Source: Pukyongia salina (lineage in GTDB: Bacteria; Bacteroidota; Bacteroidia; Flavobacteriales; Flavobacteriaceae). From it: DNA of 64,000 nt. The stretch is from contig NZ_CP027062.1 of assembly GCF_002966125.1 (NCBI RefSeq), positions 310,001 to 374,000 on the forward strand, in the 5' to 3' direction. The notes below the pieces were generated by a model. The model did no database searches, was not told the origin of the DNA, and saw only the letters and a list, made by a program, of their open reading frames with translations. Positions within the stretch are counted from its first letter, which is position 1. Each line of letters starts with the position of its first letter. This document shows positions 19,258 through 27,058 of the stretch, piece after piece. A program made the translations under genes and the position numbers.

Positions 19258-20445
19258 TTAGTCTAAAATTTCAGTAACCTGTCCGGCCCCAACAGTTCTA
19301 CCACCTTCACGGATCGCAAAACGAAGACCAACATTCATGGCAATTGGCTGAATAAGTTCAACTGTAATTGTAAGGTTATCACCTGGCATTACCATTTCAA
19401 CTCCATCAGGAAGCATGATGTTCCCTGTTACGTCAGTTGTACGAACGTAGAACTGAGGACGGTAGTTGTTGTGGAATGGAGTGTGACGTCCACCTTCTTC
19501 TTTTTTAAGGACATATACCTCAGCTTTAAATTTAGCGTGAGGAGTTACAGATCCCTGCTTACAGATTACCATACCACGACGGATATCTGTTTTTTCAATA
19601 CCTCTTAATAGGATACCTACGTTATCTCCGGCTTCACCTCTGTCTAGGATCTTACGGAACATTTCAACTCCTGTAATAGTAGAAGTTAATTTCTCAGCAC
19701 CCATACCAATGATATCTACAGGATCTCCTGTGTTTGCAACACCAGTCTCAATACGACCAGTTGCAACAGTACCACGACCTGTAATAGAGAATACGTCCTC
19801 GATTGGCATCAAGAATGGCTTATCTACTTCACGAATTGGCTCCTCGATCCAGGTATCAACAGCTTCCATAAGTTCAAGCACGGTATCAACCCACTTTTGC
19901 TCACCATTAAGTGCTCCAAGTGCAGATCCTGCGATTACAGGTCCGTTGTCACCATCGTACTCATAGAAAGAAAGAAGATCTCTGATCTCCATCTCAACTA
20001 GTTCAAGTAGCTCTTCGTCATCTACCATATCCACTTTGTTCATGAATACAACGATACGAGGAATACCTACCTGACGACCAAGAAGGATGTGCTCACGAGT
20101 TTGTGGCATCGGTCCATCTGTAGCGGCAACAACAAGAATAGCTCCGTCCATCTGTGCAGCACCAGTAACCATGTTCTTTACATAATCCGCGTGACCAGGA
20201 CAGTCAACGTGTGCATAGTGACGATTCGCTGTTTGATATTCTACGTGAGAAGAGTTAATAGTAATACCTCTCTCTTTTTCTTCAGGAGCGTTGTCAATTT
20301 GATCAAAAGATCTAGCTTCTGAATACCCAGCATCTGCTAATACTTTAGTAATAGCAGCTGTTAAAGTTGTTTTACCGTGATCTACGTGTCCAATGGTACC
20401 TACATTTAAGTGAGGTTTAGACCGATCAAATGTTTCTTTTGCCAT
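19258..20445 (-). CDS. tuf: Translation elongation factor Tu
   Basis: EF-Tu carries aminoacyl-tRNA to the ribosomal A site using GTP. The 395-residue protein has [15 protein letters not shown] near residues 18-32, the switch I region [27 protein letters not shown], and [15 protein letters not shown]. The beta-barrel domains II and III end with [15 protein letters not shown]. The start at 20445 gives [20 protein letters not shown]. The gene follows tRNA-Thr(GGT) by about 52 bp with no clear own promoter, so it is probably co-transcribed with the upstream tRNA genes. Confidence 0.99.
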   Translation of the reverse strand: MAKETFDRSKPHLNVGTIGHVDHGKTTLTAAITKVLADAGYSEARSFDQIDNAPEEKERGITINSSHVEYQTANRHYAHVDCPGHADYVKNMVTGAAQMDGAILVVAATDGPMPQTREHILLGRQVGIPRIVVFMNKVDMVDDEELLELVEMEIRDLLSFYEYDGDNGPVIAGSALGALNGEQKWVDTVLELMEAVDTWIEEPIREVDKPFLMPIEDVFSITGRGTVATGRIETGVANTGDPVDIIGMGAEKLTSTITGVEMFRKILDRGEAGDNVGILLRGIEKTDIRRGMVICKQGSVTPHAKFKAEVYVLKKEEGGRHTPFHNNYRPQFYVRTTDVTGNIMLPDGVEMVMPGDNLTITVELIQPIAMNVGLRFAIREGGRTVGAGQVTEILD

Positions 20446-20497
20446 CTTGTATGAATTTAATCTTAGTTTATATTAGTGTTTACAATTTGTATTGTTG

Positions 20498-20569
20498 AGC
20501 CAATGACGAGATTTGAACTCGTGACCTCTTCCTTACCAAGGAAACGCTCTACCCCTGAGCTACACCGGC
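20498..20569 (-). tRNA. tRNA-Thr (anticodon GGT)
   Basis: Acceptor arms GCCGGTG and CATTGGC pair with two G-U pairs. The D-arm (TAGCTCAGGGGTAGAGC), an anticodon loop TTGGTAA giving GGT, and a T-arm with GTTCAAATC complete the fold. It is 72 bases with discriminator T. It lies directly before tuf, the position of thrT in Escherichia coli. Confidence 0.95.
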
Positions 20570-20652
20570 GTAAAGTGCCGAATCTGTTACTACACAGATC
20601 CAAGCTTTGCGCCTTCGCAAAGGCTTTAGCCTACGCGAACGCAGGAATTTAG

Positions 20653-20725
20653 AGCGGGAGACCGGGTTCGAACCGGCGACATTCAGCTTGGAAGGCTGAC
20701 GCTCTACCAACTGAGCTACTCCCGC
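20653..20725 (-). tRNA. tRNA-Gly (anticodon TCC)
   Basis: GCGGGAG pairs with CTCCCGC in the acceptor. The D-arm is AGCTCAGTTGGTAGAGC, the anticodon stem TCAGC/GCTGA holds the loop CTTCCAA with TCC, and the T-arm has GGTTCGAACC. It is 73 bases with discriminator T. It corresponds in order to glyT of the thrU-tyrU-glyT-thrT-tufB operon. Confidence 0.96.
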
Positions 20726-20916
20726 TTATTTATATTTTTTAAGGCCTTTTACCCTTAAAAAATTAGTTCCAGTATGTCAATAAAACCACTTTGCTTAGAC
20801 TTTAAAAGCGTGCAAAGATAATCAATATTTAACTCTACTCCAAATAGTTGAAATGATTACTTGGCGGTTAAAAGATGTAATCCTTGAACTTTGCTTCGTA
20901 CCGGATTACTAATGAG

Positions 20917-21281
20917 AATTACCTCGCTCCTCTCAATCATCACTCCCAAAAAATCGGGAAGTATTACCTCGCTTCGCTCAATCACTCCCAAAAAATTAGG
21001 AAGGATTACCTCGCTTCGCTCAATTATCAATCCCAAAAAAATCGGGAAGGATTACCTCGCTTCGCTCAATCACTCCCAAAAAATTGGGAAGGATTACCTC
21101 GCTTCGCTCAATCACTCCCAAAAAATTGGGAAGGATTACCTCGCTTCGCTCAATCACTCCCAAAAAATTAGGAAGGATTACCTCGCTTCGCTCAATCACT
21201 CCCAAAAAATTAGGAAGGATTACCTCGCTTCGCTCAATTATCAATCCCAAAAAAATCGGGAAGGATTACCTCGCTTCGCTC
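20917..21281 (-). repeat. Tandem minisatellite, about 8.5 copies of a 42-46 bp unit
   Basis: Eight full units and one partial unit follow one another without unique spacers between tRNA-Tyr and tRNA-Gly. The basic unit is 42 bp and contains ATTACCTCGCTTCGCTCAAT followed by CACTCCCAAAAAATTGGGAA. The first copy is degenerate. Units 3 and 8 are 46 bp, carry TATCAATCCC instead of CACTCCC, and each is preceded by a TTAGGAA-ending unit, so a two-unit block is itself repeated. Most unit boundaries can form a TCCCAA-AAAA-TTGGGA hairpin. Both strands give open frames through the array, but these are repeat artefacts. Confidence 0.95.
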
Positions 21282-21289
21282 GGTGATCC

Positions 21290-21375
21290 GTGAAGGGGGA
21301 CCCTTCACTACAATTTTTAATTCGCAGCCTTACAAAAGCGAGCTTTTGACGACTGCTTTATTAAAAATTGTAGTG
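21290..21375 (-). other. Nested inverted repeats just downstream of tRNA-Tyr
   Basis: CACTACAATTTTTAAT (21306-21321) and ATTAAAAATTGTAGTG (21360-21375) form a perfect 16 bp inverted repeat. The last two bases of the right arm are the 3' end of tRNA-Tyr. Within it lies a CAAAAG/CTTTTG stem, and beside it GTGAAGGG/CCCTTCAC (about 21291-21308). In the tRNA precursor this would fold into a long rod directly after the mature 3' end, a likely target for 3' processing. Confidence 0.75.
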
Positions 21376-21456
21376 GGGAGAGCAGGATTCGAACCTGCGA
21401 AGGTAAAAACCAACAGATTTACAGTCTGTCCTCGTTGGCCGCTTGAGTATCTCCCC
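21374..21456 (-). tRNA. tRNA-Tyr (anticodon GTA)
   Basis: This 83-base class II tRNA has acceptor GGGGAGA/TCTCCCC, the D-arm ACTCAAGCGGCCAACGAGG, and anticodon stem ACAGA/TCTGT around CTGTAAA with GTA. A long variable arm (TTGGTTTTTACCTTC) and the T-arm with GGTTCGAATCC follow. The discriminator is A. It takes the place of tyrU in the conserved tRNA-tuf order. Confidence 0.96.
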
Positions 21457-21502
21457 AAAGCTTTTTAATAAAAATTTTAAAAGAACTTTTTTACTTTTTC
21501 TG

Positions 21503-21576
21503 AGCCGATGGAGGGACTCGAACCCACGACCTGCTGATTACAAATCAGCTGCTCTAGCCAGCTGAGCTACATCGGC
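21503..21576 (-). tRNA. tRNA-Thr (anticodon TGT)
   Basis: GCCGATG pairs with CATCGGC. The D-arm is AGCTCAGCTGGCTAGAGC, the anticodon stem GCTGA/TCAGC holds TTTGTAA with TGT, and the T-arm has GGTTCGAGTCC. It is 74 bases with discriminator T. It is the first gene of the tRNA-tuf cluster, equivalent to thrU. Confidence 0.96.
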
Positions 21577-21596
21577 TTTTTGCTGTATTTAAGCCA

Positions 21597-21626
21597 TAAA
21601 AAAAGTCCGCTATTTCTAACGGACTG
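21597..21626 (-). terminator. Rho-independent terminator after hpf
   Basis: On the minus strand AGTCCG (21625-21620) pairs with CGGACT (21609-21604) around ten bases and is followed by a run of T (complement of the A run 21598-21604). It ends transcription of hpf before the tRNA-tuf cluster, whose promoter must therefore lie in or just after 21577-21626. Confidence 0.8.
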
Positions 21627-21676
21627 CAAATGTATATAAATTATTTAATCAAAAAAACTTTTTTGAGAAAATTTCA

Positions 21677-21979
21677 TCAGGCATGTTGCCTTAGTTTTTC
21701 TTTTCGTTTTTTAAGCTGTCGTTCCAATGATTGCACACATTCGTCGGTGCCTGCCTCAAATGTTTTAGCCTCTTTTTTTACAATGAGATCGCCACCGGGA
21801 ACACTGAGCAAAATCTCTACCGATTTGTTCTCTTTTTCACTGGTTTTCTGAACCTTTAAAAAAACATCGGCAAAAATTATTTTGTCAAAAAACTGCTCCA
21901 GCTTATTCAACTTTCTTTCGATGAAATTAATAAGCTTCTGATCGGCTGCGAAATTGGGGGTCTGTACGGTTACTTTCAT
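21677..21979 (-). CDS. hpf: Ribosome hibernation promoting factor / RaiA family
   Basis: This 100-residue protein of the short HPF/YfiA family binds the 30S decoding region in stationary phase and helps to inactivate ribosomes. Seen: the beta-alpha-beta-beta-beta-alpha pattern, with MKVTVQTPNF, the helix LINFIERKLNKLEQFF, the strands ADVFLKVQ and VEILLSVPGGDLIVKKEA, and the C-terminal basic helix LERQLKKRKEKLRQ. It lacks the C-terminal dimerisation domain of long HPF. It lies downstream of xerC and rpsU in the same direction and ends in a terminator. Confidence 0.88.
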   Translation of the reverse strand: MKVTVQTPNFAADQKLINFIERKLNKLEQFFDKIIFADVFLKVQKTSEKENKSVEILLSVPGGDLIVKKEAKTFEAGTDECVQSLERQLKKRKEKLRQHA

Positions 21980-22089
21980 AGGGCTCTTTCAATTTTCAAC
22001 TTATACAATATTGATCTCCCTTTCTCAATTAGATCATACTCAAACTAAATGAAAAAGAAGAATCCCATTTGCAAAGTTCTGGTTAATAC

Positions 22090-22980
22090 TCACTTCGTGT
22101 TTCTGGGATGCGAGTTCCTGTACACTTCCTTCAGTTGCGCAATGCTATTGTGCGTATAAACCTGAGTGGAAGCAAGACTCGAATGCCCAAGCAGTTCTTT
22201 CACTGCGTTTAGGTCGGCACCCTCATTTAACAAGTGGGTCGCAAAAGAATGTCGCAATATATGCGGACTCCTTTTCACCTTTTCGGATGCTAAACTAAAA
22301 TATGAATTAATTATTCGGTAAACAAGTGTTTCATATATTTTAACTCCCTTTTTAGAAAGCAATAAAAAGTCCTGATCACGGATAGTTTTTAATTCATCCC
22401 TGGCTGTTACATACTTGCGAATCGATTCCACAACAGAGGGCAATAACGGTATGATCCGCTCTTTGTTTCTTTTCCCTAAAACCTTAACAGTCGCCTGATC
22501 GAGAACAACATCATTACATTTTAGATTTACCAACTCTGCTCTACGCATTCCTGTACTATAAAACAGTTCAACGATAAGTTTATCGCGCAGCCCTTCAAAT
22601 CCTTCGGCTTCCTGTAATAGAGCCAGCACATCATCGATCTCCTTCTCCGAAAATGGCACCTGCACCTTAGTGGATGTTTTTAACGCTTTATGTTTGGCCA
22701 ACGGACTAACATCGATCTGTTTCGTCTTCAGTAAGAATTTATAATACGCCTTTAAAGACGACACCTTACGGTTTATACTACGGTTGGATATTCCCTGCTC
22801 CACCATTTGCACGATCCAACTTCGAATGATCGAATAAGGGACTTCATTAATGGTATCCACATCATAATTCTTTTTAGAAAACTGGGCAAAAAACTCCAGA
22901 TCCTTCAAATATGCCGTAACAGTATGGGCAGAATAGTTCTTTTCCAGCTGTAGGTAATCTGTAAACTGAGAGAAGGGCAT
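22090..22980 (-). CDS. xerC: Tyrosine recombinase XerC/XerD type
   Basis: This site-specific recombinase of 296 residues probably resolves chromosome dimers. Seen: the N-terminal SAM-like core-binding domain, then the catalytic domain with Arg146 (TGMRRAEL), a lysine near 170 (VLGKRNKERI), His240 and Arg243 (PHILRHSFATHLL), His266 (LLGHSS) and nucleophile Tyr275 (TQVYTH), so the full catalytic set is present. I chose the start at 22980 (MPFSQFTDYLQLEK) because the longer frame to 23049 runs into the rpsU terminator. Whether it is the XerC or XerD partner cannot be told from one copy. Confidence 0.9.
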   Translation of the reverse strand: MPFSQFTDYLQLEKNYSAHTVTAYLKDLEFFAQFSKKNYDVDTINEVPYSIIRSWIVQMVEQGISNRSINRKVSSLKAYYKFLLKTKQIDVSPLAKHKALKTSTKVQVPFSEKEIDDVLALLQEAEGFEGLRDKLIVELFYSTGMRRAELVNLKCNDVVLDQATVKVLGKRNKERIIPLLPSVVESIRKYVTARDELKTIRDQDFLLLSKKGVKIYETLVYRIINSYFSLASEKVKRSPHILRHSFATHLLNEGADLNAVKELLGHSSLASTQVYTHNSIAQLKEVYRNSHPRNTK

Positions 22981-23057
22981 AGTGCGTTGTAGGTATTTAA
23001 CTGGTTCCTGGCTAAAGTTACAACTTAAAAAAGTCAATAAAAATTTCAAATCAAGGC

Positions 23058-23094
23058 AAAAAAAAACCGCCGATGTTCAAAACAACGGCGGTTA
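23058..23094 (-). terminator. Rho-independent terminator of rpsU
   Basis: AACCGCCG (minus, 23093-23086) pairs with CGGCGGTT (23072-23065) around 13 bases, followed by a T tract (A run 23058-23066 on the plus strand). An 8 bp GC-rich stem plus the U run makes it a strong terminator, 19 bp after the rpsU stop. Confidence 0.9.
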
Positions 23095-23112
23095 CATATA
23101 ATTTATCGTATC

Positions 23113-23307
23113 CTAGATGTCTTCCTGATCTCTAAGATGCTGGATATATTGAGCTTTCTGAATCTGCGCTCTACGCTTAACAGAAGGCTTCGTGAATTGT
23201 TGCCTTTTGCGTAGTTGACGCATAGTCCCCGTACGATCAAATTTTCTTTTGAAACGCTTTAGAGCTCTATCGATATTTTCTCCGTCTTTAACTGGTATAA
23301 TTAACAT
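23113..23307 (-). CDS. rpsU: 30S ribosomal protein bS21
   Basis: bS21 sits near the 3' end of 16S rRNA on the 30S platform. The 64-residue protein begins MLIIPVKDGENIDRALKRFK and is rich in Lys and Arg, as usual. The start is set by a near-perfect Shine-Dalgarno sequence at 23314-23323, six bases before the ATG; the longer frame to 23340 was rejected. Known: in Bacteroidota the anti-Shine-Dalgarno of 16S rRNA is masked by bS21, bS18 and bS6, and rpsU is one of the few genes that keep a strong Shine-Dalgarno, allowing bS21 to regulate itself. The gene is monocistronic between a -7 box and a terminator. Confidence 0.95.
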   Translation of the reverse strand: MLIIPVKDGENIDRALKRFKRKFDRTGTMRQLRKRQQFTKPSVKRRAQIQKAQYIQHLRDQEDI

Positions 23308-23313
23308 AGTGTC

Positions 23314-23323
23314 ATCACCTCCT
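23314..23323 (-). promoter_or_regulatory. Strong Shine-Dalgarno of rpsU
   Basis: The minus strand reads AGGAGGTGAT, the full complement of the 16S rRNA 3' end, with a six-base spacer to the rpsU ATG. The other start codons I inspected in this window (tuf, rplL and neighbours) have no comparable sequence, in line with the phylum's general lack of Shine-Dalgarno use. Confidence 0.88.
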
Positions 23324-23337
23324 CTCTTTTGGGATGG

Positions 23338-23345
23338 CAAATATA
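23338..23345 (-). promoter_or_regulatory. Putative -7 box of rpsU
   Basis: TATATTTG on the minus strand matches TAnnTTTG and lies 31 bp before the rpsU ATG, just upstream of the Shine-Dalgarno. No good -33 TTTG is visible. The predicted leader would be about 25 bases and consist mainly of the Shine-Dalgarno region. Confidence 0.45.
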
Positions 23346-23386
23346 TAAAGTAATTTATAATTGATCCTTAAGATTTCCAAAAAATA

Positions 23387-24820
23387 TTATTGTTTGAAGA
23401 GGGAGGCTCTCTGACTTAGATCCTGGATCAACTTCTCCTCTTCCTCACTTTCCAATAATACATTGTAGCTTTCCCAAAACTTTTCGTTATAAGGCCTGGA
23501 GGAAAATATGTCGGCCGACCATTCTTCCTGTTGTAATGCTTCTGAAACCAATTCGGGTTCCTGGATAATCTCTGTGAACAATATCTCCTGAATGGTATAA
23601 TAGAATTGCTCGTCGCGATCAATCCCCAGTTCCTTTTCTTTTTGCTCCCTGTCTGAAGATCGATCTCCTATATTCACCAATTTTGGTGTCTGGTAATAAA
23701 AATAATTGGGATACATCTTCTCGCCATACTCCTTATATGTGATAATGAGTTTATGATTTAACTGGGTTCCGAAAAGGCTCTTACTTCGTCTTTTCTGAAC
23801 ATCGGATGCAGCTATAAGCTCGTATTCAAGACGCTTGATCGCATAGTTATCCCAGTATATATATACCCAACCCTGGGCTTCGAACCCTTCGTTATAGATA
23901 TTCGGTGTATTCAACCCTACATATTCCTTCCCTCCGGATATCTTTATCTTATAGATCTTTCTTCCGTTATCCACCAGTATCGTGTCCAGGCTAAACTGGT
24001 GCGTTTCCAGAACTTCTTCTCCAAACAACGCTTTCTTCATATTGGCATTTCTTACCAGGTTCAATTTCCCTTTCAGTAAGTTGTCCAAACCATTCACCCT
24101 TCTGTCGTTCCATCGTATGGCTTCCACCAGGGAAGAGGTCCTTATGGTATCCCTTCTAAGATTTTGAGATCTGATATTGAAGTTTCTAATGCGGTTTTTC
24201 AGATAAGAGGCGTAGGCGAACAGACTGTCAACCTCTCTTAGATCATAACTCTTCCTGTTTTCATCTACATTTATCTTCAAATTCCTTCTTGATCCTGAAG
24301 CATAACTGGAATCGTATACTGTGATCGCACTTTCAATAAGCCACTTGTATTCCTTCTTATTGCGTTCCTTATGGCGCAAGAAACCCTTTTGCAGGTAAGG
24401 CTGTTCCGGGAGATTGTCCGGAAGTTCTTCTATCGCCCTCAGAAATATTTCATTCCCTGTTTTTGGCCGGGTTTCTGCAACCACTACGACCTCGTCCAGG
24501 CTTGCGATATCTTCTTCCAGAAAAATATCCATGGAATTATCAAATTCACTTATCACAGTTTTAAAACTCTGATATCCTATGGAGGAGATTATAAGTGTAT
24601 CGTTCACATGTTCCTGTGGTACAAGTAAAACAAACTTACCATCGGCATTACTAATGGTACCAATCGTGGTATTCTTTATATAAATATTTGCATTCTCAAT
24701 AGGAAGAAATGTGAGGAAATCTGCTACTTTACTCTTGAGTTCGGTTTGGGCGATCGAGTTACTGCATATAAGTCCAATTACAATAGAGATCGAAAGTTTT
24801 ACATAGCGTAAATTCATCAT
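23387..24820 (-). CDS. CarboxypepD_reg-like domain protein, exported
   Basis: This 477-residue protein has a signal peptide (about residues 1-24, ending SIAQ). An N-terminal beta-sandwich of the carboxypeptidase-regulatory-like type follows (about 25-112: SKVADFLTFLPIENANIYIK, then GTISNADGKFVLLVP and DTLIISSIGYQSFK), as seen at the front of many SusC-type receptors. The remaining ~360 residues (from EVVVVAETRPKTGNEIFLRA) are rich in charged residues with no enzymatic motif. Unlike SusC proteins it has no TonB plug or barrel. It is likely a periplasmic or outer-membrane-associated protein of unknown job. The start at 24820 or the adjacent ATG are equally possible. Confidence 0.75.
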   Translation of the reverse strand: MMNLRYVKLSISIVIGLICSNSIAQTELKSKVADFLTFLPIENANIYIKNTTIGTISNADGKFVLLVPQEHVNDTLIISSIGYQSFKTVISEFDNSMDIFLEEDIASLDEVVVVAETRPKTGNEIFLRAIEELPDNLPEQPYLQKGFLRHKERNKKEYKWLIESAITVYDSSYASGSRRNLKINVDENRKSYDLREVDSLFAYASYLKNRIRNFNIRSQNLRRDTIRTSSLVEAIRWNDRRVNGLDNLLKGKLNLVRNANMKKALFGEEVLETHQFSLDTILVDNGRKIYKIKISGGKEYVGLNTPNIYNEGFEAQGWVYIYWDNYAIKRLEYELIAASDVQKRRSKSLFGTQLNHKLIITYKEYGEKMYPNYFYYQTPKLVNIGDRSSDREQKEKELGIDRDEQFYYTIQEILFTEIIQEPELVSEALQQEEWSADIFSSRPYNEKFWESYNVLLESEEEEKLIQDLSQRASLFKQ

Positions 24821-24891
24821 TGGTGATAGGTTAAGTTGAAAAATTTATCGGTCGAAATATAAGACTTATAACGCGAACAACCTTAAATGTA

Positions 24892-26058
24892 TCAGGTGGC
24901 CGGCTTGTATTTCTTGCCGTCGATCACGATCTTTGCTATGATCTCCCGAAGTATTTCTGAAGTTCCTCCGCCTATAGGTCCTAAACGGCTATCTCTCAGA
25001 TTTCGTGCCAAAGGATATTCTTCCACATAACCATAGCCCCCCAGTAGCTGCAAACAATCGTATGCAACCTCATCGGCTACACGAGTTGAGACTAGCTTCG
25101 CCATACTTGCTTCCTTGACCACATATTTTTTCTTACCTACCTGATAGGCCGTACTGTAATTAAAGGATTTGCACATTTCAACCTCACTTGCCATTTGGGC
25201 CACTCTATGACGTAATGCCTGAAACTTATCTATCGACTTACCAAAGGCGGTTCGTTCCTTCATATACTGTATGGTATACTCCAGAGCCCATTCACTACGC
25301 GCATGAGCATTGATAGCCATCACTATTCGTTCAAGCGCTAAATGCTGCATTAAATAACCAAATCCTTTTTTTTCTGCTCCCAAGAGGTTCTTCGCCGGGA
25401 CTTTTACATTGTCAAACGCAATCTCCCCGGTATCACTTGCTCTCCAACCCAGTTTGTCTAGTTTGGTCGCCGAGACTCCCGGAGTATCCCTGTCCACTAC
25501 AAAAAGACTTATCCCCCTGCTACCTAACTCAGGATGAGTTTTGGCAGAAACCACCAGGTAGTCACTGTACACCCCGTTGGTAATAAAGGTCTTCGACCCA
25601 TTTATGATATAGTGATCACCTTCCTTAACTGCTGTGGTTCGCATCCCGCCAACATCGCTTCCGGCAAAGGGTTCTGTAATACACAAACAACCTATCATAT
25701 CTCCTGTTATACTTGCAGTAAGATACTTTTGCTTTATTTCTTCACTGCCTTCTGCGTTCAAATGAGACATAGCAAGGTAAGGGTGTACCCACATTGCTGC
25801 GGCAAAACCACCGGAGCGGATCTTCTGCAATTCTTCCAGGTAAATAACGAGATAAAAGATATCCAGATCGAGGCCGCCGTATTTTTCCGGGTATGAAATT
25901 CCAAAGTAACCCATCTCTCCCATCTTCTTCCAAATAAAACGTTCGATGTGGCCGGTCTTTTCCCATTTTTCAATATGGGGAACCACTTCCTTATGCAGGA
26001 AATCCCGAAAGCTCTTTCTGAAAAACTCATGTTCCTCGGTAAAATATAGTTCGTTCAT
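24892..26058 (-). CDS. Acyl-CoA dehydrogenase, Glu-on-helix-G type
   Basis: This FAD-dependent enzyme of 388 residues oxidises acyl-CoA to enoyl-CoA. The start at 26058 (MNELYFTEEHEFFRKSF) gives the standard N-terminal alpha domain. Seen: CLCITEPFAGSDVGGM near 124-139, TFITNGVYSDYLVV, GWRASDTGEIAF, and GGYGYVEEYPLARNLRDSR. The usual catalytic Glu of medium-chain enzymes (the IYEGT motif) is replaced by GPIGGGTSEI. A Glu at about 243 in LALERIVMA matches the alternative catalytic base of isovaleryl-CoA and long-chain acyl-CoA dehydrogenases. A branched or long-chain acyl-CoA substrate is therefore inferred. Confidence 0.88.
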   Translation of the reverse strand: MNELYFTEEHEFFRKSFRDFLHKEVVPHIEKWEKTGHIERFIWKKMGEMGYFGISYPEKYGGLDLDIFYLVIYLEELQKIRSGGFAAAMWVHPYLAMSHLNAEGSEEIKQKYLTASITGDMIGCLCITEPFAGSDVGGMRTTAVKEGDHYIINGSKTFITNGVYSDYLVVSAKTHPELGSRGISLFVVDRDTPGVSATKLDKLGWRASDTGEIAFDNVKVPAKNLLGAEKKGFGYLMQHLALERIVMAINAHARSEWALEYTIQYMKERTAFGKSIDKFQALRHRVAQMASEVEMCKSFNYSTAYQVGKKKYVVKEASMAKLVSTRVADEVAYDCLQLLGGYGYVEEYPLARNLRDSRLGPIGGGTSEILREIIAKIVIDGKKYKPAT

Positions 26059-26131
26059 ATATTCGTCTGAATTTTTATCAATTTCGGAAAATAGTTGAAA
26101 TGATCGTACCCGAAACTGAGAAAGCAATAAT

Positions 26132-27010
26132 TTATTCTGTGGACAAATATAACCTAATTAGCCGTAATTCACGGGCTGAGATACCTTCAATTTTTTCTAA
26201 TTCAGACAGATTTTCAAGGCCTTCCCTTACACGTACAAACTCCCAAATCTTTTTCGCTTTCTCAAAGGATATGCCTGGAATAGTAGCAATTTCGGATGCA
26301 GAAACCTCATTAATTTTCATCTTATCAATATCAATTTGAGTTTTTACCGCAAATCGATTCATAATCCGCTCAATAACTTCCTCCTTCAGGCCATACACCG
26401 CGTACAAGTGTTCTTCAGAAGCAAATCCACCTATTTTATTTCTATAAGCAACAATTCTTTTGCTTAAGGTCTTTCCTACTCCATAGATCTCCTCCAACTG
26501 AGTTGCTGTTGCCGTATTCAGGTCTTTTTTTTCTGAAAAATCTAACTCCCTGTCGAAATTGTTTACGTAATTCTTTCCAGATTTTTTCCTGTTAGTTACC
26601 CATTCCGGAAAATTAAAATACACGCTTATCTCTTTCAGAAGTGAATCTGAAACTCCTGTTACCTTCTTGAATTCTGAAACAGAGTTAATCCATTTTCCCT
26701 GTTCCCGGTAGGCTTTCAGTTTATCGAATTCGGAAACAGAGAGTCCCAGAGTGTAGGCTTTATATTCTGTTAGGTAATTTGGATTGAAGGGATAGATCTC
26801 TCTTGTATTTTTTTCTTTCTGAACCCTTTTCAGAGAATCCATTTCTGCCTGAAGCTTTTCTACCATAGGTGCGCTCATATCCAGCTTGGTTTTGGCCTCG
26901 AATTCTACGAAAACATTTAAAGCGATCAAAGAAAGAACTAGGGCTAATAAACGAAAGATCCCATCACGCTGACCTCTGTCGAAAGTGAGATGGGATCTTA
27001 ACCAATTCAT
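26132..27010 (-). CDS. Helix-hairpin-helix (ComEA-like) membrane protein
   Basis: This 292-residue protein has one N-terminal membrane segment at about residues 20-38, followed by a charged spacer. Several helix-hairpin-helix motifs come next: LKEISVYFNFPEW-like, DLNTATATQLEEIYGVGKTL near 165-184, and EVSASEIATIPGISFEKA near 240-260. The DLNTATATQLEEIYGVG segment is the typical ComEA/HhH signature used for DNA binding. Known: ComEA-like proteins hold incoming DNA in natural transformation. Here the family is broader and a general DNA-binding role is as likely. It lies between the AGCS symporter and acyl-CoA dehydrogenase genes on the same strand. Confidence 0.78.
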   Translation of the reverse strand: MNWLRSHLTFDRGQRDGIFRLLALVLSLIALNVFVEFEAKTKLDMSAPMVEKLQAEMDSLKRVQKEKNTREIYPFNPNYLTEYKAYTLGLSVSEFDKLKAYREQGKWINSVSEFKKVTGVSDSLLKEISVYFNFPEWVTNRKKSGKNYVNNFDRELDFSEKKDLNTATATQLEEIYGVGKTLSKRIVAYRNKIGGFASEEHLYAVYGLKEEVIERIMNRFAVKTQIDIDKMKINEVSASEIATIPGISFEKAKKIWEFVRVREGLENLSELEKIEGISARELRLIRLYLSTE

Positions 27011-27058
27011 AACTCCTTACATTTTCATGGGGAGTTAGAATTGTTATTTTATATCGCT

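Noticed and set aside
20917-21281. A CRISPR array
   Set aside because: The units are directly joined with no unique spacers, and no cas gene is present in the window.
20884-21293. Open frames through the tandem repeat with protein repeats such as SLRSITPKKLGRIT and VIERSEVILPNFLG
   Set aside because: The 42 bp unit is a multiple of three, so several frames on both strands stay open by chance. There is no start signal, no homology and no codon bias.
22981-23049. Longer start of the xerC-type gene
   Set aside because: The added residues approach the rpsU terminator and are not part of the recombinase N-terminus.
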